Source: an uncultured Erysipelotrichaceae bacterium (GTDB lineage: Bacteria; Bacillota_I; Bacilli_A; RFN20; CAG-826). From it: a DNA stretch of 64,000 nucleotides. Position 1 is the first letter of the stretch, and every line of letters begins with the position of its first letter. The stretch is taken from contig CADBUI010000020.1 of assembly GCA_902797855.1 (NCBI GenBank), positions 1 through 64,000 of the forward strand, in the 5' to 3' direction. The position numbers and the translations under genes are program-made. This document shows, one piece after another, positions 52,251 to 61,918 of the stretch. A model generated the notes under the pieces. That model was not told the origin of the DNA. It was given only the letters and a program-made list of their open reading frames with translations, and did no database searches.

Positions 52251-53013
52251 AATAGTTCAATCCGTTAATGTAGGTAAATCTAAAGTAGTCCTACGCTTTT
52301 ATGATGGAAGTAAAATGGATATAAGTGGGAACACCTATAGTGAATTTAAACTTTATCCTAATAAAGAAATAAGTGATAAAGAACTTAAAAAAATCAAAGA
52401 AAGAAATGAACTTGATAAATTTTATCAATACGCTTTTACAAGCGCTTCTAAAAGTGAACAAAGTGAAAAACAAATTAGAGATAAACTAACTAAAAAAGGC
52501 GCGAAGAAAAAGCAAATTGATTTCATTATTAATGAACTAAATAAATATTCTTTAATTTCCGAAGAAAGCGTTATTAATAATTATTTAGATTACGCCTCCT
52601 ATAAGCTTTATGGAGAAAATAGAATTAAAGAAGATTTAATTAATAAAGGAATATCTCTTGAGAAAGTTAATTCATTAGAATTTAGATATTCTGATGAAAT
52701 TAAGAAGGCTAATGAGTTATTAATTAAACTTGAAAAGAAATATTCTAAGCAAGCTTATAGCACTAAAAAGAAACATATTTATGATGCTCTAATTAGATAT
52801 GGTTATTCTTTTGATATTGCTAGTAAGATAGTAGAGGAAGTTAAACCAAATAGTCCTAAAGAAGAATTAGAAATACTTAAAAAAGAATATAAGAAAGTAA
52901 AAGAAAGATATTCTCGTAAATATAAATCTAAAGAGTTAGAAACAAAAGTGATAAACTATTTACTGGGAAAAGGATATCGCTATAACGATATTCTTAAACT
53001 TAAAGGAGAATAA
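52228..53013 (+). CDS. recX: RecX-like regulatory protein
   Basis: A 261-aa RecX family protein with an N-terminal extension of beta strands (VVLRFYDGSKMDI), followed by tandem three-helix RecX repeats: YAFTSASKSEQSEKQIRDKL, NYLDYASYKLYGENRIKEDL and a third in the C-terminal part. It modulates RecA filaments. The length is typical of Bacillus-type RecX. Its start overlaps the glycosyltransferase by 23 bases. RecA itself is not in the window. Confidence 0.85.
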   Translation: MSSNPAGKIVQSVNVGKSKVVLRFYDGSKMDISGNTYSEFKLYPNKEISDKELKKIKERNELDKFYQYAFTSASKSEQSEKQIRDKLTKKGAKKKQIDFIINELNKYSLISEESVINNYLDYASYKLYGENRIKEDLINKGISLEKVNSLEFRYSDEIKKANELLIKLEKKYSKQAYSTKKKHIYDALIRYGYSFDIASKIVEEVKPNSPKEELEILKKEYKKVKERYSRKYKSKELETKVINYLLGKGYRYNDILKLKGE

Positions 53014-53016
53014 TTT

Positions 53017-53958
53017 ATGAAATGGGTAAAAGACTTTAGTGATGGTGACCGTATCATTGGTCAACTCCTCATCAGTGGAGTGGTTAAAGGTGTTACTGAT
53101 AAAGGACTATCTTATCTAAATGTAACTTTACAAGATAAATCAGGTTCTATTGAAGCTAAAAAATGGGATGCGACAGATGAAGATCTCGCACTTTTTACAG
53201 TTGGCAAAGTTATCAATGTAGATGGAATGGTCAACCAATATAAAAACGCTCTTCAATTTAAGATTAACGCTGCAAGTGAAGCTGACCCAGCTTTAATTGA
53301 TTATTCTAATTTCCAAAAAGTATCTCCAATTCCTTTAGATGAACTTAAAGCTAAACTTGATCATTATTTAAATTCATTTAAAGATCCAGATGTTAAATTA
53401 ATCGCTAACAAAGTTATTGGTCATTTCTATGATAAATATATAACCTATCCAGCAGCGGTTAGAGTCCACCATGAATTCGGCAGTGGAATTCTTCATCATT
53501 CTCTTGCGATGGCAGATCTTGCTGAAGCAGTCGCTAAACTATATCCTCAAGTCGATAGAGATATTCTTATTTGTGGTTGTTTAATTCATGATATCGGTAA
53601 AACAGTTGAATATGAAAAACCACTAACGCCTTCAGTCACAGTTGAAGGTAAACTCGCTGGACATATTTCAATTATGTACGCTGAATTTAAGAAGATTGTT
53701 GATCCACTTAATATTAAAAGTGAAGTCCCATTACTTCTTGAACACATGATTCTTTCTCATCACGGCACTCATGAATTTGGTTCCCCAGTTCTTCCAAGCA
53801 CAAGAGAAGCGATGCTTCTATCAATGATTGACCTACTTGATTCACGTATGATGGTGCTTAATAAAGCCTTAGGGGAAACTAAACCAGGCGAATTTAGTCA
53901 AAAAATCTGGGCAATGGATAATATTTGCTTCTATAAACCTAAAGATAGAAATAAATAG
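53017..53958 (+). CDS. yhaM: 3'-5' exoribonuclease YhaM
   Basis: A 313-aa protein, the expected size for YhaM. An N-terminal OB-fold (about 1-95; LNVTLQDKSGSIEAKKWDA) is followed by an HD hydrolase domain with HHEFGSGILHHSL, CLIHDIGKTVEYE and LILSHHGTHEFG-type metal ligands; in this copy the last reads HMILSHHGTHEFG. It degrades RNA and single-stranded DNA from the 3' end. It is the last gene of the operon and is followed by an intrinsic terminator. Confidence 0.9.
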   Translation: MKWVKDFSDGDRIIGQLLISGVVKGVTDKGLSYLNVTLQDKSGSIEAKKWDATDEDLALFTVGKVINVDGMVNQYKNALQFKINAASEADPALIDYSNFQKVSPIPLDELKAKLDHYLNSFKDPDVKLIANKVIGHFYDKYITYPAAVRVHHEFGSGILHHSLAMADLAEAVAKLYPQVDRDILICGCLIHDIGKTVEYEKPLTPSVTVEGKLAGHISIMYAEFKKIVDPLNIKSEVPLLLEHMILSHHGTHEFGSPVLPSTREAMLLSMIDLLDSRMMVLNKALGETKPGEFSQKIWAMDNICFYKPKDRNK

Positions 53959-54023
53959 TCATATTATTCCTATTAAATACGCGTATATAGGCGCGTAAAG
54001 GAATTTTATGGGAAAATATAAAG

Positions 54024-54046
54024 CGGCGAGTTAAATCGCCGTTTTT
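54024..54046 (+). terminator. Intrinsic terminator after yhaM
   Basis: CGGCGA (54024-54029) and TCGCCG (54036-54041) with a 6-base loop, then TTTTT. Confidence 0.8.
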
Positions 54047-54124
54047 GTTTTGTTTTCGATATAGGTATGAAAAACTCTTGTTTTCTCCACGAAATCCAAT
54101 ATAATTGTATTTAGAGGAGCAAAT

Positions 54125-54712
54125 ATGATAATATCCACAGAGGCATTAAAGTTAAAATATTCTAATTATTCCAATCCTCTTGATAAAATCAAGCGTGAAT
54201 CGCAAAAAGGAAATATTATTAGATTAACTAGAGGAATATACGCGACTGATAGAAATATTAGTCCATATTTACTTGCGTCAGTTATATTATCGCCATCATA
54301 TTTAAGCTTCGAATGGGCGCTTTCATATTATGGACTTATTCCTGAAAGAGTTTACTCGATTACGTCTGCTTCATTAATGGTTAGGAAAAATAAAACATTT
54401 GTTAACGAGTTTGGTAGATTTGAATATAGCGATATTCCAGTGAATGCCTTCTCAGAAGGACTAACACTTTTAAGCGAAGGTGAATATAGTTGCAGGATTG
54501 CTACTAAAGAGAAAGCTATTTGTGACTCGTTAAGTAAGTGGCCTGTCGTTCATAGTGTGAAACAGTTAAGAGTATTACTTTTTGACGACAAAAGAATTTA
54601 TGAAGATGAATTTTTGACTTGTGACTTTAAACTATTAACACGATTAGCAAAACTTTATAAAAAGACTAATCTTAAATTACTAATAAAATTCATCAATAAA
54701 ATTAATCAATAA
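54125..54712 (+). CDS. Orphan AbiEi-type antitoxin-like protein
   Basis: A 195-aa protein with the AbiEi layout: a winged-helix start (KIKRESQKGNIIRLTRGIYAT), then SYLSFEWALSYYGLIPERV and a middle strand region ending IATKEKAICDSL, the AbiEi_4 pattern. AbiEi proteins repress and neutralise AbiEii nucleotidyltransferase toxins encoded downstream. Here no toxin follows: the gene ends at a bidirectional terminator and the next gene, HIT, is on the other strand. It may be a solitary regulator or the remains of a TA pair. It has a GAGGAGC ribosome site. Confidence 0.72.
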   Translation: MIISTEALKLKYSNYSNPLDKIKRESQKGNIIRLTRGIYATDRNISPYLLASVILSPSYLSFEWALSYYGLIPERVYSITSASLMVRKNKTFVNEFGRFEYSDIPVNAFSEGLTLLSEGEYSCRIATKEKAICDSLSKWPVVHSVKQLRVLLFDDKRIYEDEFLTCDFKLLTRLAKLYKKTNLKLLIKFINKINQ

Positions 54713-54763
54713 AAAACCTCTCATTATAGCGAGCATTCTCCGCATTGAGAGGTTTTATTTTTG
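54713..54763. terminator. Bidirectional intrinsic terminator
   Basis: AAAACCTCTCA pairs with TGAGAGGTTTT across about 22 bases, with A/T runs on both sides. It serves both convergent genes. Confidence 0.8.
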
Positions 54764-54764
54764 C

Positions 54765-55184
54765 TTATAATGCTTTTTTCACAAGTTCAGCAATGGCAGG
54801 AAGATTTAAATCTTTAGCGTCATTTTCTTTCATTGTGATTTGGAATCCTTCTTTTTCTAGATATCTAGGAATAACGTGAACGTGGAAGTGATAAATGCTT
54901 TGGCCAGCTTCCTTATTCACATTAGTGAGGATATTTACTCCCTTTGCTCCTAAGACTGCAATATCAGCTTGTCCAATTCTTTGAGCGACATCCATAACCT
55001 TATGCATTGTTTCTTTATCAACGCTTAAGAAGTTATCGAAGTGTTTCTTAGGAATAACTAGAGCGTGTCCTTTAGTGGTTTGAGATATATCTAAGAAGGC
55101 TAAGACATCATCGTCTTCATAGATTTTGCTTGAAGGGATAATTCCTTCAACAATTTTACAAAATAAGCAATCTTCTTTTTTCAT
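54765..55184 (-). CDS. HIT family nucleotide hydrolase (Hint-like)
   Basis: A 139-aa HIT-domain protein of normal length. It has DCLFCKIVEGIIPSSKIYED at the start, HALVIPKKHFDNF in the middle and the catalytic histidine triad HFHVHVIPR near residue 104. It hydrolyses AMP-lysine or nucleoside phosphoramidate-type substrates. The ribosome site AAGGAG lies a few bases upstream. A hairpin at 55206-55230 separates it from the upstream lipoprotein gene. Confidence 0.92.
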   Translation of the reverse strand: MKKEDCLFCKIVEGIIPSSKIYEDDDVLAFLDISQTTKGHALVIPKKHFDNFLSVDKETMHKVMDVAQRIGQADIAVLGAKGVNILTNVNKEAGQSIYHFHVHVIPRYLEKEGFQITMKENDAKDLNLPAIAELVKKAL

Positions 55185-55205
55185 ATATGTTTATCTCCTT
55201 AAATT

Positions 55206-55230
55206 AAAGGAGGGCATGGACCCTCCTAAA
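55206..55230 (-). terminator. Intrinsic terminator between lipoprotein and HIT genes
   Basis: On the minus strand AGGAGGG-TCCATG-CCCTCCT is followed by TTTAATTT. The 7-bp GC-rich stem lies just after the lipoprotein stop. Confidence 0.6.
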
Positions 55231-55236
55231 ATTTAC

Positions 55237-57009
55237 TTATTCGAATAATTCTGGGAATTTTTCCTTAAAGTAGTCATAGATAGATGTATCGTGGAATGCG
55301 ATTGAGTATTCCTTGATATAGCTAGCGTATGCACTATTAGTGTAGGAATCTTTATTTCCAAGAACTTTTGCAATTTCGAATGCAACTTTTTCAGTGAAGA
55401 GTGGTTCATTCTTATGTGATTCCATCTTAGCGTATCCACTGTCTAAATTGAGCTTAGAAGTAGATGGAGCTTCTTCAACACTTACAATGTAATAGTCGCT
55501 ACCATTAACAATGATCATGTTTGTTGCAAAGCTTGATTTTTCAAACTTGTCTGGGATTAGGTAATATTTACCGTTGATCTTACGGACATATTGTTTGGTT
55601 TGATCAAAGCTATTGATGAAGTCTTCGCTTGGAAGGCCAGTTTCATTAGTGATAGATTCATCATCAACGTTATTAGAAACGTTAATATTGAATAATCTAT
55701 TACGAATTGAATCAGCTGGTAAATCAGTTAATCCACCGTTTTTTACATACCAACCATCATTGGTGTAGTCTTTAGCGGAAAGTGTAGCGAGTTCTTTAGC
55801 AAAGCCAACACTTTTTGGATAGGCATTATTACCTGTGAAGAGATTTAAGGCTGCACTAACTTTACCGTTTGTACCTTCTTCACCATCTGGTGTGCGGTCA
55901 CCATCAACTGTGATATCTTTAACAAGATCCCACTTATCAAGAAGTGTACCAAGTTCAGTATTCACATAATATGTGTAAGATGCACCGCTTGGTAAGGTAG
56001 TGGTTTTTGTTTCACCTAAACCAGCATTGATGAGGATGATAATTTCTTGAGCATCAAGATCTTTAATAGATCCATCAGCGTTAAGTCCTTGGAATCCTCT
56101 CCAAGCATTTGCTAAGTCATCAAGAGTGACATCACTTGCAGTGTAGACATATGAGTTAACATATGACTTCATGATTGTGAATGGTAAGTCTTGTTTGTCT
56201 TTGTTGTCGCTTGGTGCACTAATCTTAATAGTGTTAACCTTACGGGCATAGCTTCTACCTAGGGTAGAGTAGTAGTTATTATAAAGATATTCTTCAACGA
56301 GTTTATCTCTAAATAAGGTTGGGAGAATTTTACGGGTGATGTAATCATCGTAATCATTTCCATCTAACTTAATTAAAGCTTTGACGTTATCTTCTTTAGA
56401 AAGTTCTGGAATTACATAACCAGATTTCCAATCTGTTCTTTCAAGGTTAACTTTGTAAAGTTCACCAAAGTGAGCATAGGCAAATTTCATTTCTAAGAAT
56501 TTACCATCTTTTGTGTATGTGCTAGAACTTACTTCGCTATATAAGGAATTGTAGATTCTTTCCCAAATAGCGTCGTAAAGATTTAATAATCTTTGTCTAG
56601 CAATTACTTCAACTGTGGAACCAGTGGAAGTTGCAAGTGAAACATCGCTTTCACGTTTAAACATCTTTTCATGTTTAGCGATGAAGGCATCTGCAGCAGC
56701 AGCATCAATAGTGGTGATGTCTTTATCTTTACAGATAGAGTTGATTTCGCTCCATTCACCATATTGGTCTTTAGCGATGATGTCGATGAATTCGTTTAAG
56801 ACGGTATCATTTTTGCTACCGACAACTGAATCATAGAGTAAACCCATCATATTGTTGTAGACATCAAGTTTACTATCATCTTCGTTTTTGAGGATTGGTT
56901 CTTCGTAGTTTGCTGGAAGAGCGACAACATCATCACAACCAGCGAGCATACCAACTGCGCTTAAAGCGAGGATAGCTGTTAAGAATTTCTTACTTTTCAT
57001 TTGGAACAT
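55237..57009 (-). CDS. Large lipoprotein, foldase-like partner of PrsA
   Basis: A 590-aa lipoprotein. I start at 57009 because GGAGG lies 8 bases upstream on the minus strand; this start is inside the end of the upstream gene. A signal peptide with LSAVGMLAGC precedes a long, largely helical soluble region with no PPIase signature that I can see. Its size, composition and coupling to the parvulin lipoprotein upstream suggest it is a related chaperone that has lost the catalytic domain, or a partner. No enzyme motif was recognised. Confidence 0.65.
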   Translation of the reverse strand: MFQMKSKKFLTAILALSAVGMLAGCDDVVALPANYEEPILKNEDDSKLDVYNNMMGLLYDSVVGSKNDTVLNEFIDIIAKDQYGEWSEINSICKDKDITTIDAAAADAFIAKHEKMFKRESDVSLATSTGSTVEVIARQRLLNLYDAIWERIYNSLYSEVSSSTYTKDGKFLEMKFAYAHFGELYKVNLERTDWKSGYVIPELSKEDNVKALIKLDGNDYDDYITRKILPTLFRDKLVEEYLYNNYYSTLGRSYARKVNTIKISAPSDNKDKQDLPFTIMKSYVNSYVYTASDVTLDDLANAWRGFQGLNADGSIKDLDAQEIIILINAGLGETKTTTLPSGASYTYYVNTELGTLLDKWDLVKDITVDGDRTPDGEEGTNGKVSAALNLFTGNNAYPKSVGFAKELATLSAKDYTNDGWYVKNGGLTDLPADSIRNRLFNINVSNNVDDESITNETGLPSEDFINSFDQTKQYVRKINGKYYLIPDKFEKSSFATNMIIVNGSDYYIVSVEEAPSTSKLNLDSGYAKMESHKNEPLFTEKVAFEIAKVLGNKDSYTNSAYASYIKEYSIAFHDTSIYDYFKEKFPELFE

Positions 57010-58924
57010 AGCAAGCACCTCCTTCAGTATCCCATAGTGCAGAAGCACCAGCGGTCTTTTCTGCTTTTGTCTTTGTAAATCCGATAGCGCAGACTTCAGA
57101 GATTAGTTTACGTCTTTCGGCTTTTTGTTGATTGAGTGAATTGATGTAGCCTTCCCAGGTATCTTCCCAAGAGACACTAGCATCAAAATCAGATTTTGTT
57201 TTATTAACTTTAATCCAATTATCAATTGCAGCACCTAAATCAAATTCAGTTTCTCCAATTTTAAATGTATTAAATTTAATCTTTTGTTTGCTGACATATT
57301 GTTGGTAGATAAGTTTATTGATGTTTGTATCAAATCCTTTGATCTTTCCTTCAACTTCTTCAGCACGTAATTTAAGTTCCTTAGTTGGTTGGTTAAGGAA
57401 GTTTACATATGTTGTTTGATCGGAAATATAACCAGATTGACCTTTATATTTAACGCTGTAGTAGTCATTGATGTTTGCTTGACCAGTCTTAGTTTGTTCA
57501 AGGGCACTTCTTTCAATAACGATAAAGTGAATACCTTGATAGTCACTGCTACCAGCACGGACAACTAAGATTGGATCACCACTCGTGGTGCATAAGACTT
57601 CTTTTCCTCCAATTGTCTTAAAGCCTTTATATTCGGTAGTGTCATATTTAGCACTATCACCGATAGTGGCTTCATTACTAATTGCAGATTTCCAAGTATC
57701 AGCTGTAGCGACATTAGAAAGGATCTTATTTGGAGTAATAAATGAGACAAAGTGTCTATTTAAATACTTATTAAAGATTACGTTTCTTGGATAATAGGCA
57801 GTGTCTCCACCGTTAACACTAGCAGTATCACTACTAGCTGTGGTGTCAGCCCATGTATTTAAAGCTTCAAATGCTCCGAGTGGAATTGTGGAGATAAGTC
57901 CAGCATCATCACCCTTCATATCTTGTGGGTGATCAGCATCTCTAACATAGGTAACTGCATCATTATAATTTGATTTGATGTCATAGCCTAAGCTAGAAAT
58001 ATCTTCATATTCTCTATCAGCTCCGATTGAGATTTCACTCTTTTCAGCAAGTGCCTTATTCGTAGAATATAAGTTTTCGTAGGCATAGATACCAAGTTTG
58101 AATTCATTAACAAAGCTTGTATCTTTGTCCATGATACCTAAATCACCGAACTTTTCACTTGAACCATCGGAATAATCTTTTGCTTGTTGAGCAATTTCAC
58201 CGAAGGAGAGTTCTCCACGAGCAAGTTTGAAGGCAACACTATAAAGGTTACGAGCATCATCAGCGTTAATGGTGTCGTTCCAATAGCTTGTACCTGAACT
58301 TGTTCCTCCAAGTTTAACGAGGACATGACGAATGTGGTATGGAACTTTCTTTTCGATATATCCTTCATAGTTATCAGATGCTTTCTTAGCGTCTCTCATG
58401 AATTCAACACCGGTTTTTGTATTAAATAGTCCACCAGCTTCTTCGTAGAATTGTCTCTCGAATTCTTTTAATTCTCTTGTGTAGATGAAGTGTTCGAGTA
58501 AATCTGCTTCATCTTTGGCACTATTACTATCAAGTAATTTTTGCCATTCTTCATCGTAACTCGTTTTATTGGAATCAGCGTTCTTTTGAGCTGTATTCTT
58601 GACACCATCAACATCGTTTTTGGCGTCTTTTTCGATATCGCTATATTTAGCGATTCCTTTTGCTTCGGATTTAAAATAGTTACGAACGATCAATTTGTAG
58701 ACACTATCAAACATAGTTGAAATGCTGCTACTTTGATCAAAATAACTACCAAATAAATCTTCTGCTGTGTAGTTTAGTTTATTTCCAGACGAGTCAGTAT
58801 AGGTTAGGATGTTACCTTCTTTTGAGTATGTTGGTTCAGCAATTGGTGAGCCTGAACAAGCTGTTAAGGCTGCCAAGGAAACTAATCCAGATACTAAGAA
58901 GAGGCTAATTTTATTTTTCTTCAT
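56990..58924 (-). CDS. PrsA-like lipoprotein with parvulin (PpiC) domain
   Basis: A 644-aa lipoprotein, about twice the usual PrsA length. The signal ends SLAALTACSGS (lipobox AALTAC). Around 200-280 a parvulin rotamase pattern appears: YHIRHVLVKLGG, LARGELSFGEIAQQAKDYSDGS and KFGDLGIMD. It should assist folding of secreted proteins at the outer membrane face, relevant to the many exported surface proteins nearby (inference). The ribosome site is AAGGAGGAAA. It overlaps the start of the next minus-strand gene by 20 bases. Confidence 0.8.
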   Translation of the reverse strand: MKKNKISLFLVSGLVSLAALTACSGSPIAEPTYSKEGNILTYTDSSGNKLNYTAEDLFGSYFDQSSSISTMFDSVYKLIVRNYFKSEAKGIAKYSDIEKDAKNDVDGVKNTAQKNADSNKTSYDEEWQKLLDSNSAKDEADLLEHFIYTRELKEFERQFYEEAGGLFNTKTGVEFMRDAKKASDNYEGYIEKKVPYHIRHVLVKLGGTSSGTSYWNDTINADDARNLYSVAFKLARGELSFGEIAQQAKDYSDGSSEKFGDLGIMDKDTSFVNEFKLGIYAYENLYSTNKALAEKSEISIGADREYEDISSLGYDIKSNYNDAVTYVRDADHPQDMKGDDAGLISTIPLGAFEALNTWADTTASSDTASVNGGDTAYYPRNVIFNKYLNRHFVSFITPNKILSNVATADTWKSAISNEATIGDSAKYDTTEYKGFKTIGGKEVLCTTSGDPILVVRAGSSDYQGIHFIVIERSALEQTKTGQANINDYYSVKYKGQSGYISDQTTYVNFLNQPTKELKLRAEEVEGKIKGFDTNINKLIYQQYVSKQKIKFNTFKIGETEFDLGAAIDNWIKVNKTKSDFDASVSWEDTWEGYINSLNQQKAERRKLISEVCAIGFTKTKAEKTAGASALWDTEGGACYVPNEK

Positions 58925-59107
58925 AGAAACCTATTTCCTCCTTTTCAAACATAGCGATAATAATTTTATTACTTATCTTGTATTAATACAACAAAGAAAT
59001 TAACGAACTACTAATAGATGTAATCTATTGTTTATTTTCAAAATCTCTTAGTTTAAGAAAAAGCCAAAGATTAATCTTTGTAAGAAAATGTTTTTTTATC
59101 ATTTCGT

Positions 59108-59136
59108 TTGATAGATAAAGAGTATGTGAGTAGAAT
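59108..59136 (+). promoter_or_regulatory. Promoter of the suf operon
   Basis: TTGATA (59108-59113) and TAGAAT (59131-59136) are 17 bases apart. AGGAGG at 59148-59153 is the ribosome site for sufC at 59160. The preceding stretch back to 58925 is the divergent control region shared with the minus-strand lipoprotein genes. Confidence 0.55.
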
Positions 59137-59159
59137 AATAGAGTTTTAGGAGGAAGTTT

Positions 59160-59984
59160 ATGTCTGTTCTTGAAATTAAAAACCTTCATGTAAGTGTCGC
59201 TGATAAGGAGATTTTGAAAGGATTAAACCTCACAATTTCTTCTAATGAAACTATCGCTCTACTTGGTCCAAATGGTAATGGTAAATCTACCTTACTTCAG
59301 ACCATTATGGGTAACCCAAATTACAAAATTACAAAAGGACAAATTTTACTTGATAACAAAGACATTACTTCTTTAGAAGTAGATGAACGTTCTAAACTTG
59401 GAATTTTCCTTGGAATGCAATATCCAAGCGAAGTCCCAGGAGTGAATAACGCAGACTTCCTCAAAGCTAGTTTAAACGCTCATCGAGAAAAGCCAGTTTC
59501 TTTATTTGAATTCTATAAATTACTTAATAATGCATATGATAGAGTTTCGATTCCTTTTGAAATGTCAAATCGTAATCTAAATGAAGGATTTTCTGGAGGA
59601 GAGAAAAAGAAAAATGAAATCCTTCAAATGCTCATCTTAAATCCAACATTTGTAATGCTTGATGAAATCGATTCAGGACTTGATGTCGACGCTATTCAAA
59701 TTGTTGCGAGTGTAATTAAAGAAAAACAAGATGGAAATAAAGGATTTTTAATCGTTTCTCACTACGCAAGACTATACGATTTAATTAACGTTGATAAAGC
59801 TGTCGTTTTAGTTAATGGAAAAGTCGCAACTACGGGTGGTCGTGAACTAATCAAAAAGATTGATTCAGAAGGTTATGAATGGATCAAAAAAGAACTTGGA
59901 ATTGAAATTGAAAAAGAGACCACTATGAATCAAGTTTCCATAGGAAGTTGCGCTACAAAAGAGGCTTTAAAGGGACAAAAATGA
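59160..59984 (+). CDS. sufC: SufC, Fe-S assembly ATPase
   Basis: A 274-aa ABC-type ATPase. Walker A is GPNGNGKST (36-44). The signature region has EGFSGGEKKKNEIL, the variant typical of SufC, and Walker B is FVMLDEIDSGLDVDA. It powers the SufBCD scaffold. It has a short C-terminal extension (about 250-274, MNQVSIGSCATKEAL) beyond the usual end. It overlaps sufD by 4 bases (ATGA). Confidence 0.95.
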   Translation: MSVLEIKNLHVSVADKEILKGLNLTISSNETIALLGPNGNGKSTLLQTIMGNPNYKITKGQILLDNKDITSLEVDERSKLGIFLGMQYPSEVPGVNNADFLKASLNAHREKPVSLFEFYKLLNNAYDRVSIPFEMSNRNLNEGFSGGEKKKNEILQMLILNPTFVMLDEIDSGLDVDAIQIVASVIKEKQDGNKGFLIVSHYARLYDLINVDKAVVLVNGKVATTGGRELIKKIDSEGYEWIKKELGIEIEKETTMNQVSIGSCATKEALKGQK

Positions 59985-60685
59985 GTGAACAAATTATCTC
60001 TTTAAATAATGAAAATAAAGAAATTGAACTAGTGGATTGTTCATCTTTAAAAGTGGACATCAAAAATGGTTCAAATCTTCTTTTAAAAATAGTCAATTTT
60101 AACGTAGATGAAAATATCAAAATTAATGGTGAAATTGGTAAGGATTCATCCATTAAAGTTATCTATGCGGATTTCACTCAAGATAACGTTAATGCAAGTG
60201 TGCGTTTCTTATTAACTAATGAAGGCGCTAAAGCAGAATGGATGCTCGCTACTTTATCTGAAAAAAATCAAAACAAAGTTTTTGATGTTTCCTTCATTCA
60301 TGAAGTTGGTCACACAGTTGCATCGATGAATAACTATGGTGTTGCTAAAGATAGTAGCAAAATTGTTTTTAGTGGTGTTAACCATATTAAAGAGCACGCT
60401 AAAGAATCTAAGACAAGTCAAAATGCGAAGATTATTGTCTTTGACAAAGCTTCTCAAGGAGTGGCTTCACCAATTTTAAAAATTGATGAAAATGATGTCA
60501 GCGCCTCCCATGGAGCGGTCGTTGGTCAGCTAAACAATGAACATATGTTTTATTTAATGAGTAGAGGATTATCTAAAAATGATGCAAAAGAACTCATTAT
60601 TAGAGGATATCTTCAACCTATTTCTAAATATTTCTCATCTTCTATTCAACAGAAGATTGAATCATCAATTAAGGAGGCATTATAA
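59981..60685 (+). CDS. sufD: SufD, short form
   Basis: A 234-aa SufB/D family protein, much shorter than the usual 420-440 aa: the N-terminal helical part is missing and the beta-helix core is compact. The C-terminal signature is intact (VSASHGAVVGQLNNEHMFYL, then MSRGLSKNDAKELIIRGYL). It pairs with SufB on the SufC dimer. The start is ATG 59981, overlapping the sufC stop. The reduced length looks real, as no frameshift is visible. Confidence 0.85.
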   Translation: MSEQIISLNNENKEIELVDCSSLKVDIKNGSNLLLKIVNFNVDENIKINGEIGKDSSIKVIYADFTQDNVNASVRFLLTNEGAKAEWMLATLSEKNQNKVFDVSFIHEVGHTVASMNNYGVAKDSSKIVFSGVNHIKEHAKESKTSQNAKIIVFDKASQGVASPILKIDENDVSASHGAVVGQLNNEHMFYLMSRGLSKNDAKELIIRGYLQPISKYFSSSIQQKIESSIKEAL

Positions 60686-61918
60686 ATGTTTGATCCTTAC
60701 AAAGTAAGAAATGACTTCCCAATGATTAAAAATGATATAAAGATGCAGGGTAAACCTCTTGTTTTCTTTGATAATGCTTCCACAACATTTAAACCTAATT
60801 CAGTCATTCGAGCTATCTTAGATTATTATTCATATCTCACATCTAATTCTCATCGTGGAGATTATGATCTTGCCTATCAAGTTGATAACCGCATTAATCA
60901 AGCTAGAATCGTTGTTTCTAAATTTATTAACGCAAATGTTGATGAGGTTGTTTTCACAAGTGGAGACACTATGTCACTTAATCTTATTGCTTATGGATAT
61001 GCGATGAAGTTTCTAAAGAAAGATGATGAAATCGTCCTTAGTGAAGCTGAACATGCATCTAATATGCTTCCTTGGTTTAAGGTTGCAGAAAAACTAGGTG
61101 TTAAGATTAAATATGTTGAACTAAATCATGAAGGTAGAATCACACCTGAAAATCTTAAAAAAGTAATAACAAGTAAGACAAAAATAGTTGCACTTGCTCA
61201 AATTGGTAACGTCCTTGGATATCTTTTAGATATGAAGGAAGTTAGTAGACTCGCTCATGAAGTGGGTGCGTTAGTGGTTTGTGATGGAGCACAAAGCGTC
61301 CCTCACATCAAAACTGATGTTAAAGATTTAGATGTTGATTTCTTAACCTTTAGTGGTCATAAAATGCTTGGTCCTACTGGAATAGGAGTGCTTTACGCTA
61401 AAAAAGAATTACTTGATAAGATGGATACTTTCCTCACTGGTGGAGGAATGAATTCTAAATTTAATATTAGAGGTGAAGTTAAACCTCTCCCTGCTCCTGC
61501 TAAATTTGAAGCTGGAACACTAAATATTGAAGGTATTATTGGACTTCGTGCAGCAGTGGACTATCTAACTAAAATCGGTATGGACAATATCGATAAATAT
61601 GAAAAAGAGTTAAGAGCCTACGCGATTAGTAAACTTAAAAAAGTTCCTAATATCATTATTTATAATGAAAATGCTGAATCTGGAATCATTACCTTTAATA
61701 TTAAAGGAGTGTTCGCTCAAGATGAGGGAACATTACTAAATTCCAAAGGATTCGCTCTTAGAAGTGGACAACACTGTGCAAAAGCACTTGTTAATTATCT
61801 TGAAACGCCTGCGACTGTGCGTTGTTCACTATATTTTTATAATACGAAAGAAGAAGTTGATGCACTATATGAAGCATTAATAACTGGAGGTGACTTTTTA
61901 GATGCCTATTTCGCTTAG
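60686..61918 (+). CDS. sufS: SufS cysteine desulfurase
   Basis: A 410-aa PLP enzyme of the class V group II desulfurases. The PLP lysine lies in FSGHKMLGPTGIG; the sulfur-accepting cysteine is in RSGQHCAKAL, with the short loop typical of SufS. It releases sulfur from cysteine and hands it to SufU. It starts directly at the sufD stop and overlaps sufU by 17 bases. Confidence 0.95.
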   Translation: MFDPYKVRNDFPMIKNDIKMQGKPLVFFDNASTTFKPNSVIRAILDYYSYLTSNSHRGDYDLAYQVDNRINQARIVVSKFINANVDEVVFTSGDTMSLNLIAYGYAMKFLKKDDEIVLSEAEHASNMLPWFKVAEKLGVKIKYVELNHEGRITPENLKKVITSKTKIVALAQIGNVLGYLLDMKEVSRLAHEVGALVVCDGAQSVPHIKTDVKDLDVDFLTFSGHKMLGPTGIGVLYAKKELLDKMDTFLTGGGMNSKFNIRGEVKPLPAPAKFEAGTLNIEGIIGLRAAVDYLTKIGMDNIDKYEKELRAYAISKLKKVPNIIIYNENAESGIITFNIKGVFAQDEGTLLNSKGFALRSGQHCAKALVNYLETPATVRCSLYFYNTKEEVDALYEALITGGDFLDAYFA

